Below, in pieces: positions 1-6,457 of a DNA stretch of 12,719 bases (within the stretch, counting starts at the first letter, position 1; each line of letters opens with the position of its first letter). The notes below the pieces were generated by a model. That model made no database searches. It was not told the origin of the DNA and saw nothing but the letters and a program-made list of their open reading frames with translations. Source of the DNA: an uncultured Eubacteriales bacterium (GTDB taxonomy: Bacteria; Bacillota; Clostridia; Oscillospirales; Oscillospiraceae); the NCBI GenBank assembly GCA_900549885.1, contig URQA01000069.1:1-12719 (forward strand). The letters are read 5' to 3'. The translations under genes and the position numbers were made by a program.

Positions 1-343
1 GGGTATAGGCCCGCACCAGGCCGCCCGCACCCAGCAGGACCCCGCCAAAGTACCGGGTGACCACGCAGCACGCGTTGGTCACTCCCTCCTTCTGGAACAC
101 CGCCAGCATGGGCTGGCCCGCCGTGCCCTGGGGTTCACCGTCATCGGAGTAGCGCACCGGCCCGTCCTTGATGAGATAGCACCAGCAGTTGTGCCGGGCG
201 TCGTGGTATTTCTTTTTCATCTCCTCGATGTGCGCCCTGGCCTGCTCCTCGCTGTCCACCGGCCAGACGTGGCCGATAAAAGTGGACCGCTTCTCCACAA
301 ATTCCGCCTGGGCCGTCCGGGTTGGAATCAGGTATTCCTCCAC
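1..343 (-). CDS. YigZ/IMPACT family protein (UPF0029), 5' part, cut by window edge
   Basis: This is the N-terminal 114 codons of a YigZ/IMPACT-family protein; the 3' end lies outside the window (members are usually about 200-215 residues). Two family hallmarks are visible: SDDGEPQGTAGQP near residues 63-75 and VTRYFGGVLLGAGGLVRAY near residues 93-111. The start is a GTG at 341-343, chosen because TAGAGGAGGG lies 7 nt upstream; the ATG at 348-350 is out of frame with the conserved motifs. The ribosome binding site overlaps the stop codon of the upstream acetyltransferase gene, so translation is probably coupled to it. The eukaryotic relative IMPACT acts on translation control through GCN1/GCN2; the bacterial role is poorly defined, so I assign the family only. 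Confidence 0.9.
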   Translation of the reverse strand, partial: MEEYLIPTRTAQAEFVEKRSTFIGHVWPVDSEEQARAHIEEMKKKYHDARHNCWCYLIKDGPVRYSDDGEPQGTAGQPMLAVFQKEGVTNACCVVTRYFGGVLLGAGGLVRAYT

Positions 344-357
344 AATCCATCCCTCCT

Positions 358-810
358 CTATAATCGACGGCTATAGATGCGGCTGCTCTCCCCCCAGGGG
401 TGGTACCCAGTGCCCCCATGGACAAAGCCATATCGCTCATAATAGCCCACATGGCCGGTACACAGATGGATACTGTGGTAACCTAGAGCCAGGGCCTGTC
501 CGCAGATGTGGCTGATGAGCCTCCCTCCTAGTCCTTGTCCCCGGAAGGGCTCCTCCACATACAGGGCGCACAACCAGGGCCACAGGTCTCCCCGGCTGAT
601 AAAATCGTTGACGATGAGACCCGCGCCCCCCAACACCTGCTCTCCCTCCGTCAGTAGATACCACTGGGGCAGAGGCGAAGGAGAGCCAATACAGTGCTCC
701 ATACAGTTCCGGTATACCATGGCGCTGTCCGGGGTAGCCCATTTGTCCTGGAACCAGGCGATGAATCTCTCCATCTGCTCCGGGCAGTCCCGGAGGGAAA
801 GGACATCCAT
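358..810 (-). CDS. GNAT family N-acetyltransferase
   Basis: A 150-residue GNAT-fold acetyltransferase that would move the acetyl group from acetyl-CoA to an unknown amine. The acetyl-CoA-binding motif A is clear: LCALYVEEPFRGQGLGGRLI, with the R/Q-x-x-G-x-G loop as RGQGLG, and the usual C-terminal GYYERYGF follows. The N-terminal stretch with ERFIAWFQDKW is typical of a Bacillota GNAT subgroup. I chose the ATG at 808-810 because AAGGGGGAAGAG precedes it with normal spacing; an in-frame ATG at 835-837 would add nine residues but has only a weak AAGGGC before it. The gene begins within about 35 nt of the dgt stop and its own stop overlaps the YigZ ribosome binding site, so it is the middle gene of a tight operon. 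The substrate cannot be inferred. Confidence 0.88.
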   Translation of the reverse strand: MDVLSLRDCPEQMERFIAWFQDKWATPDSAMVYRNCMEHCIGSPSPLPQWYLLTEGEQVLGGAGLIVNDFISRGDLWPWLCALYVEEPFRGQGLGGRLISHICGQALALGYHSIHLCTGHVGYYERYGFVHGGTGYHPWGESSRIYSRRL

Positions 811-841
811 AATCTCTTCCCCCTTCGCCTGAACCATGCCC

Positions 842-1846
842 TTATTTCACCATCCATCCCTTGGGGATGAAGAGGTTGCTGAAGGTCTCCACCGCGTAGC
901 TGTCCGTCATGCCGGCGATGTAGTCCACCACCGCCCGCTGCGCCCCCTCCCGCACCAGGATGTCCTGGTATTCCGGGGGCAGCTTGTCCGTATGCTTGGC
1001 GTAGTAATCAAACAACAGGCAGATCATATCCTCCGCCTTGCCCTCCTCACCCTTGGCCAAGGGGTTGAAATAGACGGAGTCAAACATGAATTGCTTCAGT
1101 TCCGCCATTGCCTGGGCAATGTGCTCCGACTGCCGGATGGCGTTTCCTTCACGGCTGTTCTCAATGATATCCATAGTGAGGGTATCCAGCCGTTCGCCGT
1201 GGGTAAATCCCAGCGTCTCCGAAATATGTACCGGGATGTCGGTGGGAAAGATGATGCCGCCCCGCATGGCGTCGTCGATGTCGTGGTTGATGTAGGCAAT
1301 CTTGTCGGCAAAGCGCACCAGCTGGCCCTCCAGAGTTTCCGCCGGCTCTCCGGCGGTATGGCACAGGATGCCCCGGCGCACCTCATAGCACAGGTTGAGT
1401 CCCGCCCCGTCGTTCTCCAGCCGGTCCACCACCCGCAAGGACTGCTCATAGTGGCGGAAGCCTCCCTCCACCACCCGGCTCAGCGCCCGCTCACCGGCGT
1501 GGCCGAAGGGAGTATGTCCCAGGTCGTGTCCCAGCGCGGCAGCCTCAGTGAGATCCTCGTTAAGCCGCAAAGCCCGGGCCATGGTACGGGCGATGCGAGC
1601 CACTTCCAGCGTGTGGGTCATTCGGGTCCGGTAGTGGTCCCCCTCCGGCTGGAGGAACACCTGGGTCTTGTGCTTGAGCCGCCGGAACGACTTGCAGTGG
1701 ATCACTCGGTCAATATCCCGCTGAAAGCAGGTGCGTATGGGACAGGGTGAGATTTCCACCGCCCGTCCTTTCGTCTGAGTGGACAGGCAAGCCCTGGGAG
1801 ACAGGGTTTTCTGTTCCAGCTTTTCCGTCTGTTCCCGAATGGTCAC
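842..1846 (-). CDS. dgt: dGTPase-like deoxynucleoside triphosphate triphosphohydrolase
   Basis: A 334-residue HD-domain hydrolase of the dGTPase family, which cleaves dNTPs to the deoxynucleoside and triphosphate and so helps control dNTP pools. Visible metal and active-site motifs are RTRMTHTLEV (R75, H78), ALGHDLGHTPFGHAGE (H107-D108, then H111 and H116) and the distal metal ligand in VRFADKIAYINHD (D181). The length fits the shorter Gram-positive dGTPase-like subgroup rather than the roughly 500-residue E. coli Dgt, so dGTP preference is not assured. The start is GTG at 1844-1846, preceded by AAGGAGG with 7-nt spacing; the family-typical N-terminus follows. It is probably the first gene of the dgt, GNAT, yigZ-like operon. 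I could not identify a convincing promoter in the AT-rich stretch upstream. Confidence 0.93.
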   Translation of the reverse strand: MTIREQTEKLEQKTLSPRACLSTQTKGRAVEISPCPIRTCFQRDIDRVIHCKSFRRLKHKTQVFLQPEGDHYRTRMTHTLEVARIARTMARALRLNEDLTEAAALGHDLGHTPFGHAGERALSRVVEGGFRHYEQSLRVVDRLENDGAGLNLCYEVRRGILCHTAGEPAETLEGQLVRFADKIAYINHDIDDAMRGGIIFPTDIPVHISETLGFTHGERLDTLTMDIIENSREGNAIRQSEHIAQAMAELKQFMFDSVYFNPLAKGEEGKAEDMICLLFDYYAKHTDKLPPEYQDILVREGAQRAVVDYIAGMTDSYAVETFSNLFIPKGWMVK

Positions 1847-1936
1847 GCGGCGCCGCCTCCTTGTATAATTTCTTATTTAGATATACTACAAAAGGAGGAT
1901 AAAACCCTCTTTTTATTCAAAAATTTTTTTATTTTT

Positions 1937-1982
1937 CCCTTTTGAACAAAAGGGCGACGGCTCTTTTTCCAAAGAGCCGTCG
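1937..1982 (-). terminator. Double hairpin between the MFS gene and dgt, probable terminator
   Basis: A perfect 12-bp stem (CGACGGCTCTTT at 1955-1966 paired with 1971-1982, loop of 4 nt) abuts a second palindrome, CCCTTTTGAACAAAAGGG at 1937-1954. Read on the minus strand it starts about 23 nt past the MFS stop codon and is followed by A/T-rich sequence with a T-run near 1921-1926. A weaker 8-bp stem with one G-U pair lies around 1890-1913. The placement suggests termination of the MFS transcript before dgt. The strong stem is not directly followed by a classic U-tract, so the assignment is moderate. Confidence 0.55.
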
Positions 1983-2005
1983 AATCGTCCCATATTCTGT
2001 TTTTC

Positions 2006-3280
2006 TCACAGGTCCCGGTTGTAGATGGCTGCCACATGGCGCCGCCCTCGGAACATGAACAGATACACGCATATGACCGAAACTGCTGAGAACAGCAGCG
2101 CCACATGGCGCTCCGGCATCACCGACCCCAGCGCCCCACCCGCCATAGACCCGCCAATGCTCCCGATGGAACACAGCATGGTGAAGGTACCGTTGAAGCG
2201 GGCCCGCTTGGTGTCCGGGATGTAAGACTGAGTGGCGGCGATGCGGATGTTATAGGAGGTCACTCCCAACATGCCATAGATAAAAAAGGCAAGCGCCATC
2301 AGTGGAACAGGCAAGTAGAGCATCACCCCATCCAAGGCGCCTACTACCAGATAGACGGTTATGGCGATGGCAAACTTCCTCTGGGTGGGAAAACGCACCT
2401 TGTAGTGGATCAGCCCGCCAATAAACCGCCCCACCACCGAGCAGTTGGACACGATGGTGTACAGCGTCACCACCGCCACCGGCCAGGCGGCGAACAGGGC
2501 AGCATTGTTCTTGAAAAATGGCAGTTGGAGGGTGCTGCACCCCATGCCGGAGAAGTTGGATACCATGAAATACAGCGTGATGACCAGCAGGCCCTTTTCG
2601 CCGGCAATGTAGGACCAGCCCTCCCGGAAATCCCGGGTGAATCGTCCCAATGTCCCCAGCCCGTCCGCAGGCAGGGCCTGGTCCATGTGCGTCTCCTGGT
2701 ATCGGATGGTGCGCTCGAAGCAGGCGGCGGTGAAAAAGCACACCGCGTTAAAGGCAAACAGCGGCACCACCGTCCCCAGCTGATCGTAGACCCAAGCGGC
2801 AATGGGCTGGGTCATGGCGGCGATGGGCCAGAGCATGCTGGAGATGGAATAGGCCTTGGAGTAGTTGCCCTCGGTGATAAGGTTGGGGTAAAAGCTGTCG
2901 TAGGCCACCACGTACACCCCATTGATAGCCCCAATCAGCAGGCAGAAGCCCATCATCGCCGGATAGTGGAACCAACCGCTCCGCAGCAGGAAAAACAGGG
3001 CCAGGTAGATGGTGGAAGAGAGATAGTCCAGCCGGTAGATCACCTTTTTCCGGCTCATCCGGTCCAGATAAGGTCCGGCCAGTAACGGGGCTACCAGCAT
3101 GGGCAGCTGATAACAGACATTAAACAGGGCGTACAGCCAGGTAGACCCGGTGTAGTCCAGCACCATGAGGCTGATCGCAAAGCCAGACAGGGTGCTGCCC
3201 ACCATGGACACCACGCTGCCCAGGGTGATGATTGTGAAGTCATAGGTCCAGAGAGACCTTGTCGGTATGTTATGAGACAT
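2006..3280 (-). CDS. MFS transporter, probable drug or small-molecule exporter
   Basis: A 424-residue membrane protein of the major facilitator superfamily, with alternating hydrophobic segments consistent with about 12 helices. The loop 2-3 signature (motif A) is present as GPYLDRMSRKK near residues 68-78, with a central hydrophilic loop around residues 208-232. It looks like the drug:H+ antiporter DHA3-type group that includes macrolide exporters, but the substrate is inference. The start is ATG at 3278-3280, preceded by GAAAGGAG; the reading frame stays open upstream to a GTG at 3514, but that stretch is a structured leader with no membrane or family character, so I reject the longer form. 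It lies downstream of hflX with its own consensus promoter and a long leader that may control expression. Confidence 0.88.
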   Translation of the reverse strand: MSHNIPTRSLWTYDFTIITLGSVVSMVGSTLSGFAISLMVLDYTGSTWLYALFNVCYQLPMLVAPLLAGPYLDRMSRKKVIYRLDYLSSTIYLALFFLLRSGWFHYPAMMGFCLLIGAINGVYVVAYDSFYPNLITEGNYSKAYSISSMLWPIAAMTQPIAAWVYDQLGTVVPLFAFNAVCFFTAACFERTIRYQETHMDQALPADGLGTLGRFTRDFREGWSYIAGEKGLLVITLYFMVSNFSGMGCSTLQLPFFKNNAALFAAWPVAVVTLYTIVSNCSVVGRFIGGLIHYKVRFPTQRKFAIAITVYLVVGALDGVMLYLPVPLMALAFFIYGMLGVTSYNIRIAATQSYIPDTKRARFNGTFTMLCSIGSIGGSMAGGALGSVMPERHVALLFSAVSVICVYLFMFRGRRHVAAIYNRDL

Positions 3281-3377
3281 GTTGCTCCTTTCTCGCGGGA
3301 CGCGCGGGCCGAACTGCGCGGTCCGGCGGTCCATAACGGTCCGCCGCAGGGGGGGACCGTTTCCTTCTGTTCCATGG

Positions 3378-3410
3378 AAAAGCCTGTCTCCCCACCGGGG
3401 GGAGGCAGGC
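3378..3410 (-). terminator. Intrinsic terminator-like hairpin inside the MFS leader
   Basis: On the minus strand GCCTGCCTCCCC (3410-3399) pairs with GGGGAGACAGGC (3393-3382), 11 of 12 pairs, with a 5-nt loop CCGGT, followed at once by TTTTCC. It lies about 98 nt before the MFS start codon and downstream of the promoter, so it would stop transcription before the coding region unless an alternative fold forms. GCAGG just upstream (around 3443-3448) could pair with its 5' arm as an anti-terminator. The U-tract is short. Confidence 0.5.
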
Positions 3411-3510
3411 GCGGAAAGGGATAAAAGGCCCTGGGCCTTTGTCACACCTGCCGCTTGTTTTAGGCACGACAAAGTAAGGCCCCGCAAACCGCGGACCCCA
3501 ATGCCGTGTT

Positions 3511-3570
3511 TCACAAGCCAGCTAGCCTCTCAGCAGGAATGACATCCGTCCCAGGCACCTCCTTCAACAT
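3511..3570 (-). CDS. Possible leader peptide, 19 codons
   Basis: An ATG-to-TGA ORF encoding MLKEVPGTDVIPAERLAGL in the MFS leader. Its ATG is only about 5 nt from the predicted transcription start, so it would be nearly leaderless and has no upstream ribosome binding site. A strong AAGGAGGT lies inside it (3564-3557) and could instead serve the overlapping ATG at 3543-3545, giving the 7-residue MSFLLRG, although the 12-nt spacing is long. I do not recognise either peptide. The call rests only on position between a strong promoter and a terminator. Confidence 0.3.
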   Translation of the reverse strand: MLKEVPGTDVIPAERLAGL

Positions 3571-3581
3571 GCTGTTATTTC

Positions 3582-3610
3582 AGTATACAGGGCAGGGCCG
3601 CCTGTGTCAA
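3582..3610 (-). promoter_or_regulatory. Consensus sigma-A promoter for the MFS gene
   Basis: On the minus strand a perfect -35 TTGACA (3610-3605), a 17-bp spacer and -10 TATACT (3587-3582) predict a transcription start near 3575. It begins just past the hflX stop codon, so the exporter can be expressed independently of hflX. This is the best promoter match in the left part of the window. Confidence 0.85.
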
Positions 3611-3620
3611 GCAGTCCGGC

Positions 3621-4910
3621 TCAGTCCTCCCAGTCCTCTTTGGGAGGCACCCACCCCTCCACCATGGGACCGAGACGGCCCAGAAGCTTTTCCGGACACA
3701 GGGCCTCCACCTCGATGGTGGCGGCGTAGTCCACCCGTTCCACTCTGGCCTGCTGGTAGAGCAGGTCCAGCACTCCGCCCTTGTCATAGGGGATGTGGAT
3801 GGTCACCCGGCGCACCCGCTCCCCCAGGCGGTTCTCTATGGCAGCCAGCAGCCGGTCCACCCCCGCCCCGGTCCTGGCGGAAATGGACACAATGTCCTCC
3901 CCGTGGGGCAGGATGTCCCCGTCCAGCTTGTCGCACTTGTTGAACACCTCCAGCCGGGGCGTCCCCGCCGCCCCCAGCTCCACCACCAGCTTGTCCACCA
4001 CGTCAGCCTGTTCCCGCCAGTTGGGGTCGGAGGCGTCGATGACGTGGAGCAGCAGATCGGCAAAGGTCAACTCCTCCAGTGTGGCCTTAAACGCGTCCAC
4101 CAGCTGGTGGGGCAGCTTGGAGATGAAGCCCACGGTATCCGAGATAAGCACCTTGCAGGTGTCGGAGATCTCCAGCGTCCGGGTGGTGGTATCCAGGGTG
4201 TCGAACAGCCGGTCGTTGGCCGGGATGTCCGCGCCGGTGAGGGCGTTCAGGAGGGTGGACTTGCCCGCGTTGGTATAGCCCACGATGGCAACCACCGGCA
4301 CCTCGTTCTTCTCCCGGCGGTCCCGCTGGGTGGCCCGGACCCGGCGCACGTCTTTCAGTTCTTCCTCCAGCTTGGCAATCTTCCGGTGGATGTGCCTCCG
4401 GTCGCTCTCCAGCTGGGTCTCGCCGGGGCCGCGGGTGCCAATGGCGCCTTCCTGACGCTCCAAGTGCTTCCACATGCCAGTGAGCCGGGGCAGCAGGTAT
4501 TTGTACTGGGCCAGGGCTACCTGAAGCCGTCCCTCGCTGGTCCTCGCCCGCTTGGCAAAAATGTCCAGAATAAGGCCCGCCCGGTCCATCACCGTCACCC
4601 CCAGCTCCTCGGTGAGCACCCGCTGCTGGGAGGGGGACAGGGGGTTGTCAAAGATGACCAGATCCGCCCCCAGGCTTCCTGCCAGCTCCCGGACTTCTTC
4701 CACCTTTCCCTCGCCGATGAAGGTGCGGGGGTCGGGACTGTTCTTGTTCTGCAGCACCGTGCCCAGGCAGGTGCCGCCGGCGGTGTCCAGCAGAGCGGCC
4801 AACTCCTCCAAAGAATCTTCGCTGGCGTTCTCCGCTGGACTCAGCCCCGGGCAGTTAAGCCCCACCAGCACCGCCTGGTTGATTTCCTTGATCTTCTGTT
4901 CCTCAAACAT
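3621..4910 (-). CDS. hflX: GTPase HflX
   Basis: A 429-residue HflX, a translational GTPase-family protein that binds the 50S subunit and in studied bacteria splits stalled or idle 70S ribosomes. The N-terminal HflX domain contains DPRTFIGEGKVEEV (residues 60-73) and the linker has GTRGPGETQLESDRR. The G domain shows G1 GYTNAGKST (211-219), G3 DTVGF (258-262), G4 NKCD (324-327) and G5 SAR (344-346). The length is typical. The ATG at 4908-4910 follows AAGGAG with 6-nt spacing. It lies 57 nt downstream of the flavin reductase-like gene, with a 7-bp stem (4948-4964) in that gap but no T-run, so co-transcription is possible. Its 3' neighbour, an MFS exporter, starts from its own promoter. Confidence 0.95.
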   Translation of the reverse strand: MFEEQKIKEINQAVLVGLNCPGLSPAENASEDSLEELAALLDTAGGTCLGTVLQNKNSPDPRTFIGEGKVEEVRELAGSLGADLVIFDNPLSPSQQRVLTEELGVTVMDRAGLILDIFAKRARTSEGRLQVALAQYKYLLPRLTGMWKHLERQEGAIGTRGPGETQLESDRRHIHRKIAKLEEELKDVRRVRATQRDRREKNEVPVVAIVGYTNAGKSTLLNALTGADIPANDRLFDTLDTTTRTLEISDTCKVLISDTVGFISKLPHQLVDAFKATLEELTFADLLLHVIDASDPNWREQADVVDKLVVELGAAGTPRLEVFNKCDKLDGDILPHGEDIVSISARTGAGVDRLLAAIENRLGERVRRVTIHIPYDKGGVLDLLYQQARVERVDYAATIEVEALCPEKLLGRLGPMVEGWVPPKEDWED

Positions 4911-4967
4911 AACATTCTCCTTACGTCAAAAGCAGGGCCCTAAAGGTCAAAGGCTTTGCCTTTGGAC

Positions 4968-5468
4968 TCACTTCCGTACCAGCGTCTCCACGATCTCGCC
5001 CCAGTACATGATGTGGTAGTCATTCTCGTACCACTTCTCCTTCACATCCTGGGGCATGGCCGCCGGATCCATGGGCACGACCATCCGCTTGCGGCACACG
5101 AATACCAAGTCAGCCTGTTCAAAATAGGGTGCTCCCCCCTGGGCCTGGGCCACGGTGAAGCCGCACTCCTTCACCTTGTCTATGTCCCGGCCGCTTTTCG
5201 AGCCGCACAGGGACAGCTGCTTGCGGTAGTCCTGGGAGAAGAAGGACAGGGTGAACGATTCCTTGTCATCCACAAATTGTCTGGTATACCGCTGGGGCCG
5301 GATATAGGCCAGGGCCATGGGCGCGCCCCACAGGATTCCCAGCCCGCCCCAGGAGGCGGTCATCGTGTTGCACTTATCCTTGGTCCCGGCGGTAATGAGC
5401 ATCCACTGGTCGCCAATGGCGGAAAAGACGTTAAAATCCAGGGTCTTGGGGTCTACTTTTTCAAACAT
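4968..5468 (-). CDS. Flavin reductase-like FMN-binding protein
   Basis: A 166-residue protein of the flavin reductase-like, FMN-binding split-barrel family. The N-terminal half carries the flavin-contact signature NTMTASWGGLGILWGAPMAL (about residues 34-53), followed by IRPQRYTRQFVDDKESFTLSF, a common pattern in this family. These proteins bind FMN and reduce flavins or other small molecules; the physiological substrate is unknown. I chose the ATG at 5466-5468, after CAGGAGGG with 6-nt spacing; the longer in-frame form from 5528 would add 20 unconserved residues and overlap the upstream gene. A TATACT at 5504-5499 could be a -10 element, but no good -35 is present, so transcription may come from upstream. 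Confidence 0.88.
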   Translation of the reverse strand: MFEKVDPKTLDFNVFSAIGDQWMLITAGTKDKCNTMTASWGGLGILWGAPMALAYIRPQRYTRQFVDDKESFTLSFFSQDYRKQLSLCGSKSGRDIDKVKECGFTVAQAQGGAPYFEQADLVFVCRKRMVVPMDPAAMPQDVKEKWYENDYHIMYWGEIVETLVRK

Positions 5469-5524
5469 GACAGTCCCTCCTGATTTCATTCTGATATTAG
5501 TATATGCGCCCGGCGGCGGGGCTC

Positions 5525-6049
5525 TCACTCCAGTTCCAGACGCCAGCTCTTGGCTTGGAACGTTTCGCTGCCGTCCAGCTTGGAGTATTCCCCAAAATGG
5601 TCAAAGACCAGGCCGCACTTGGCCATCACCCGGCCGGAGGCAGGGTTGTCCACGGCGTGCTCCGCCACAAATGCTCTGGCCCCCAGCGTTTCTCCAGCAA
5701 AGGCCAGCATGGCCCGGGCGGCCTCGGTGGCGTATCCCTGGCCCCAGCAGTCCCGGCGCAGGTTATAGCCAAAGGTCCAGGTCCGCCCGTCCGACCAGGG
5801 ATAGACTCCGCCAGAACCGATGAGCAGACCATCCTCCCGGCGGACAAAGCCGAAGTCATAGCCATCCTTCGGCCCGCTCTTCTCCACTACGTGCAGCCAA
5901 GCCTCCGCGTCCGCCACACTGCGCTCCAAGGGATACGACATGTAGCGGTTGACCTCTGGATCGCTCCCCCAAGCGAACACCGCCGGGGCGTCGGCTGCTG
6001 TCAGGGGACGCAGGATGAGGCGGTCTGTCTCAACGATATAGTTGTGCAT
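5525..6049 (-). CDS. GNAT N-acetyltransferase, RimJ-like
   Basis: A 174-residue acetyltransferase of the Acetyltransf_3/RimJ-like branch of GNAT. The opening VETDRLILRPLTAADAPAVF is characteristic, the acetyl-CoA loop appears in RRDCWGQGYATEAARAML (around residues 102-119), and NPASGRVMAKCGL follows. The family acetylates protein N-termini, amino sugars or antibiotics; the substrate here is not evident. I prefer the ATG at 6047-6049, with AGGAG 8 nt upstream; the in-frame ATG at 6053-6055 is too close to that site. It follows rpmE and its terminator with about 54 nt and no visible promoter, so it may depend on read-through. The frame is open further upstream into rpmE, but that is noise. Confidence 0.9.
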   Translation of the reverse strand: MHNYIVETDRLILRPLTAADAPAVFAWGSDPEVNRYMSYPLERSVADAEAWLHVVEKSGPKDGYDFGFVRREDGLLIGSGGVYPWSDGRTWTFGYNLRRDCWGQGYATEAARAMLAFAGETLGARAFVAEHAVDNPASGRVMAKCGLVFDHFGEYSKLDGSETFQAKSWRLELE

Positions 6050-6103
6050 AAACATTGCTCCTGTCCGTGGGCCGCTTCTGCGAGGGGCCATTCCCGAAAA
6101 CAC

Positions 6104-6133
6104 AAAAGCCCATGTCCGAAGACATGGGCTTTT
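6104..6133 (-). terminator. Rho-independent terminator after rpmE
   Basis: A perfect 13-bp stem, AAAAGCCCATGTC (6104-6116) with GACATGGGCTTTT (6121-6133), loop CGAA on the plus strand (a UUCG tetraloop in the minus-strand transcript). The minus-strand transcript continues into GGGCTTTTGTGTTTT. It starts 11 nt past the rpmE stop codon. The A/T ends make it able to act in both directions, though no plus-strand gene is near. Confidence 0.92.
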
Positions 6134-6144
6134 CGAAAGACAAA

Positions 6145-6345
6145 TTACTCCAGACCGAACTTCTTGTTGAAGCGGCTGACACGTCCGCCGGTGTCCACCA
6201 TCTTCTGCTTGCCGGTGTAGAAGGGGTGACACTTGGAGCAGACTTCCACCTTGATGTCCTTCTTGGTCGAGCCAGTCTCGATCACGTTGCCGCAGGCGCA
6301 CGTAATGGTGGTCTGCTGATAGTTGGGATGGATGCCTTCCTTCAT
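6145..6345 (-). CDS. rpmE: 50S ribosomal protein bL31, zinc-binding form
   Basis: A 66-residue bL31, a small protein of the large ribosomal subunit near the central protuberance and subunit bridge. It opens MKEGIHPNYQQTTITCACGN and has the four zinc ligands of the C+ form: C16, C18, C36 and C39 (CxC plus CSKCHPFYTG). The length is typical. The ATG at 6343-6345 follows AGAGGTG with normal spacing; the longer in-frame ORF upstream is the untranslated leader. The gene has its own promoter (6413-6441) and a strong terminator just downstream, so it is chiefly a single-gene unit. Confidence 0.97.
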   Translation of the reverse strand: MKEGIHPNYQQTTITCACGNVIETGSTKKDIKVEVCSKCHPFYTGKQKMVDTGGRVSRFNKKFGLE

Positions 6346-6406
6346 GGAATTCACCTCTTTCTGTCGGAAATCAGTCATAGGGGCGCAAAGTCCCCTTGTA
6401 AACGCA
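6346..6406 (-). promoter_or_regulatory. rpmE leader with a small hairpin
   Basis: The predicted 5' untranslated region of rpmE is about 60 nt. It contains a 5-bp GC stem (minus strand AGGGG at 6396-6392 with CCCCT at 6383-6379, 8-nt loop) upstream of the AGAGGTG ribosome binding site. Ribosomal protein leaders, including ones for L31, are known as autoregulatory elements in several phyla; whether this is one cannot be told from the sequence alone. Confidence 0.3.
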
Positions 6407-6412
6407 AAATGT

Positions 6413-6441
6413 ATCTTACCACGGGAAAGGGGAAAATGCAA
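6413..6441 (-). promoter_or_regulatory. Promoter of rpmE
   Basis: On the minus strand -35 TTGCAT (6441-6436), a 17-bp spacer and -10 TAAGAT (6418-6413), with a predicted start near 6406. It begins only 17 nt past the addA stop codon, and no terminator separates the two genes. Confidence 0.75.
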
Positions 6442-6457
6442 GAGCTTTTTTGATTTT

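Larger units (their letters stand above)
3281..3575 (-). promoter_or_regulatory. Long structured 5' leader of the MFS gene, possible attenuator
   Basis: This is essentially all of the 340-nt gap between hflX and the MFS gene. From the predicted start near 3575, in order: a 19-codon ORF (3511-3570); a GC-rich hairpin around 3478-3500; a 7-bp hairpin at 3424-3440 running into TTTTAT; a terminator-like hairpin at 3378-3410; a stem pairing 3354-3360 with 3336-3342; a stem pairing 3338-3345 with 3325-3332 that uses some of the same bases, so the last two exclude each other; and a GC-rich hairpin around 3298-3323 just before the ribosome binding site. Leaders with a short ORF plus terminator control several drug-exporter and resistance genes by ribosome-dependent attenuation. 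It matches no riboswitch class that I recognise. Confidence 0.5.

Noticed and set aside
836..1750. Long plus-strand open frames opposite dgt, hflX, the MFS gene and addA
   Set aside because: They are shadows of the minus-strand genes, with no ribosome binding sites and His/Gln/Gly/Val-rich translations typical of antisense GC-rich frames.
3281..3514. Extending the MFS protein N-terminus to the GTG at 3514, giving 502 residues
   Set aside because: The extra 78 residues have no membrane or family character, lie over leader hairpins, and the ATG at 3280 has a proper ribosome binding site.
4945..4967. Terminator between the flavin reductase gene and hflX
   Set aside because: The 7-bp stem with a 3-nt loop has no T-run on the minus strand; it is too weak to list as a feature.
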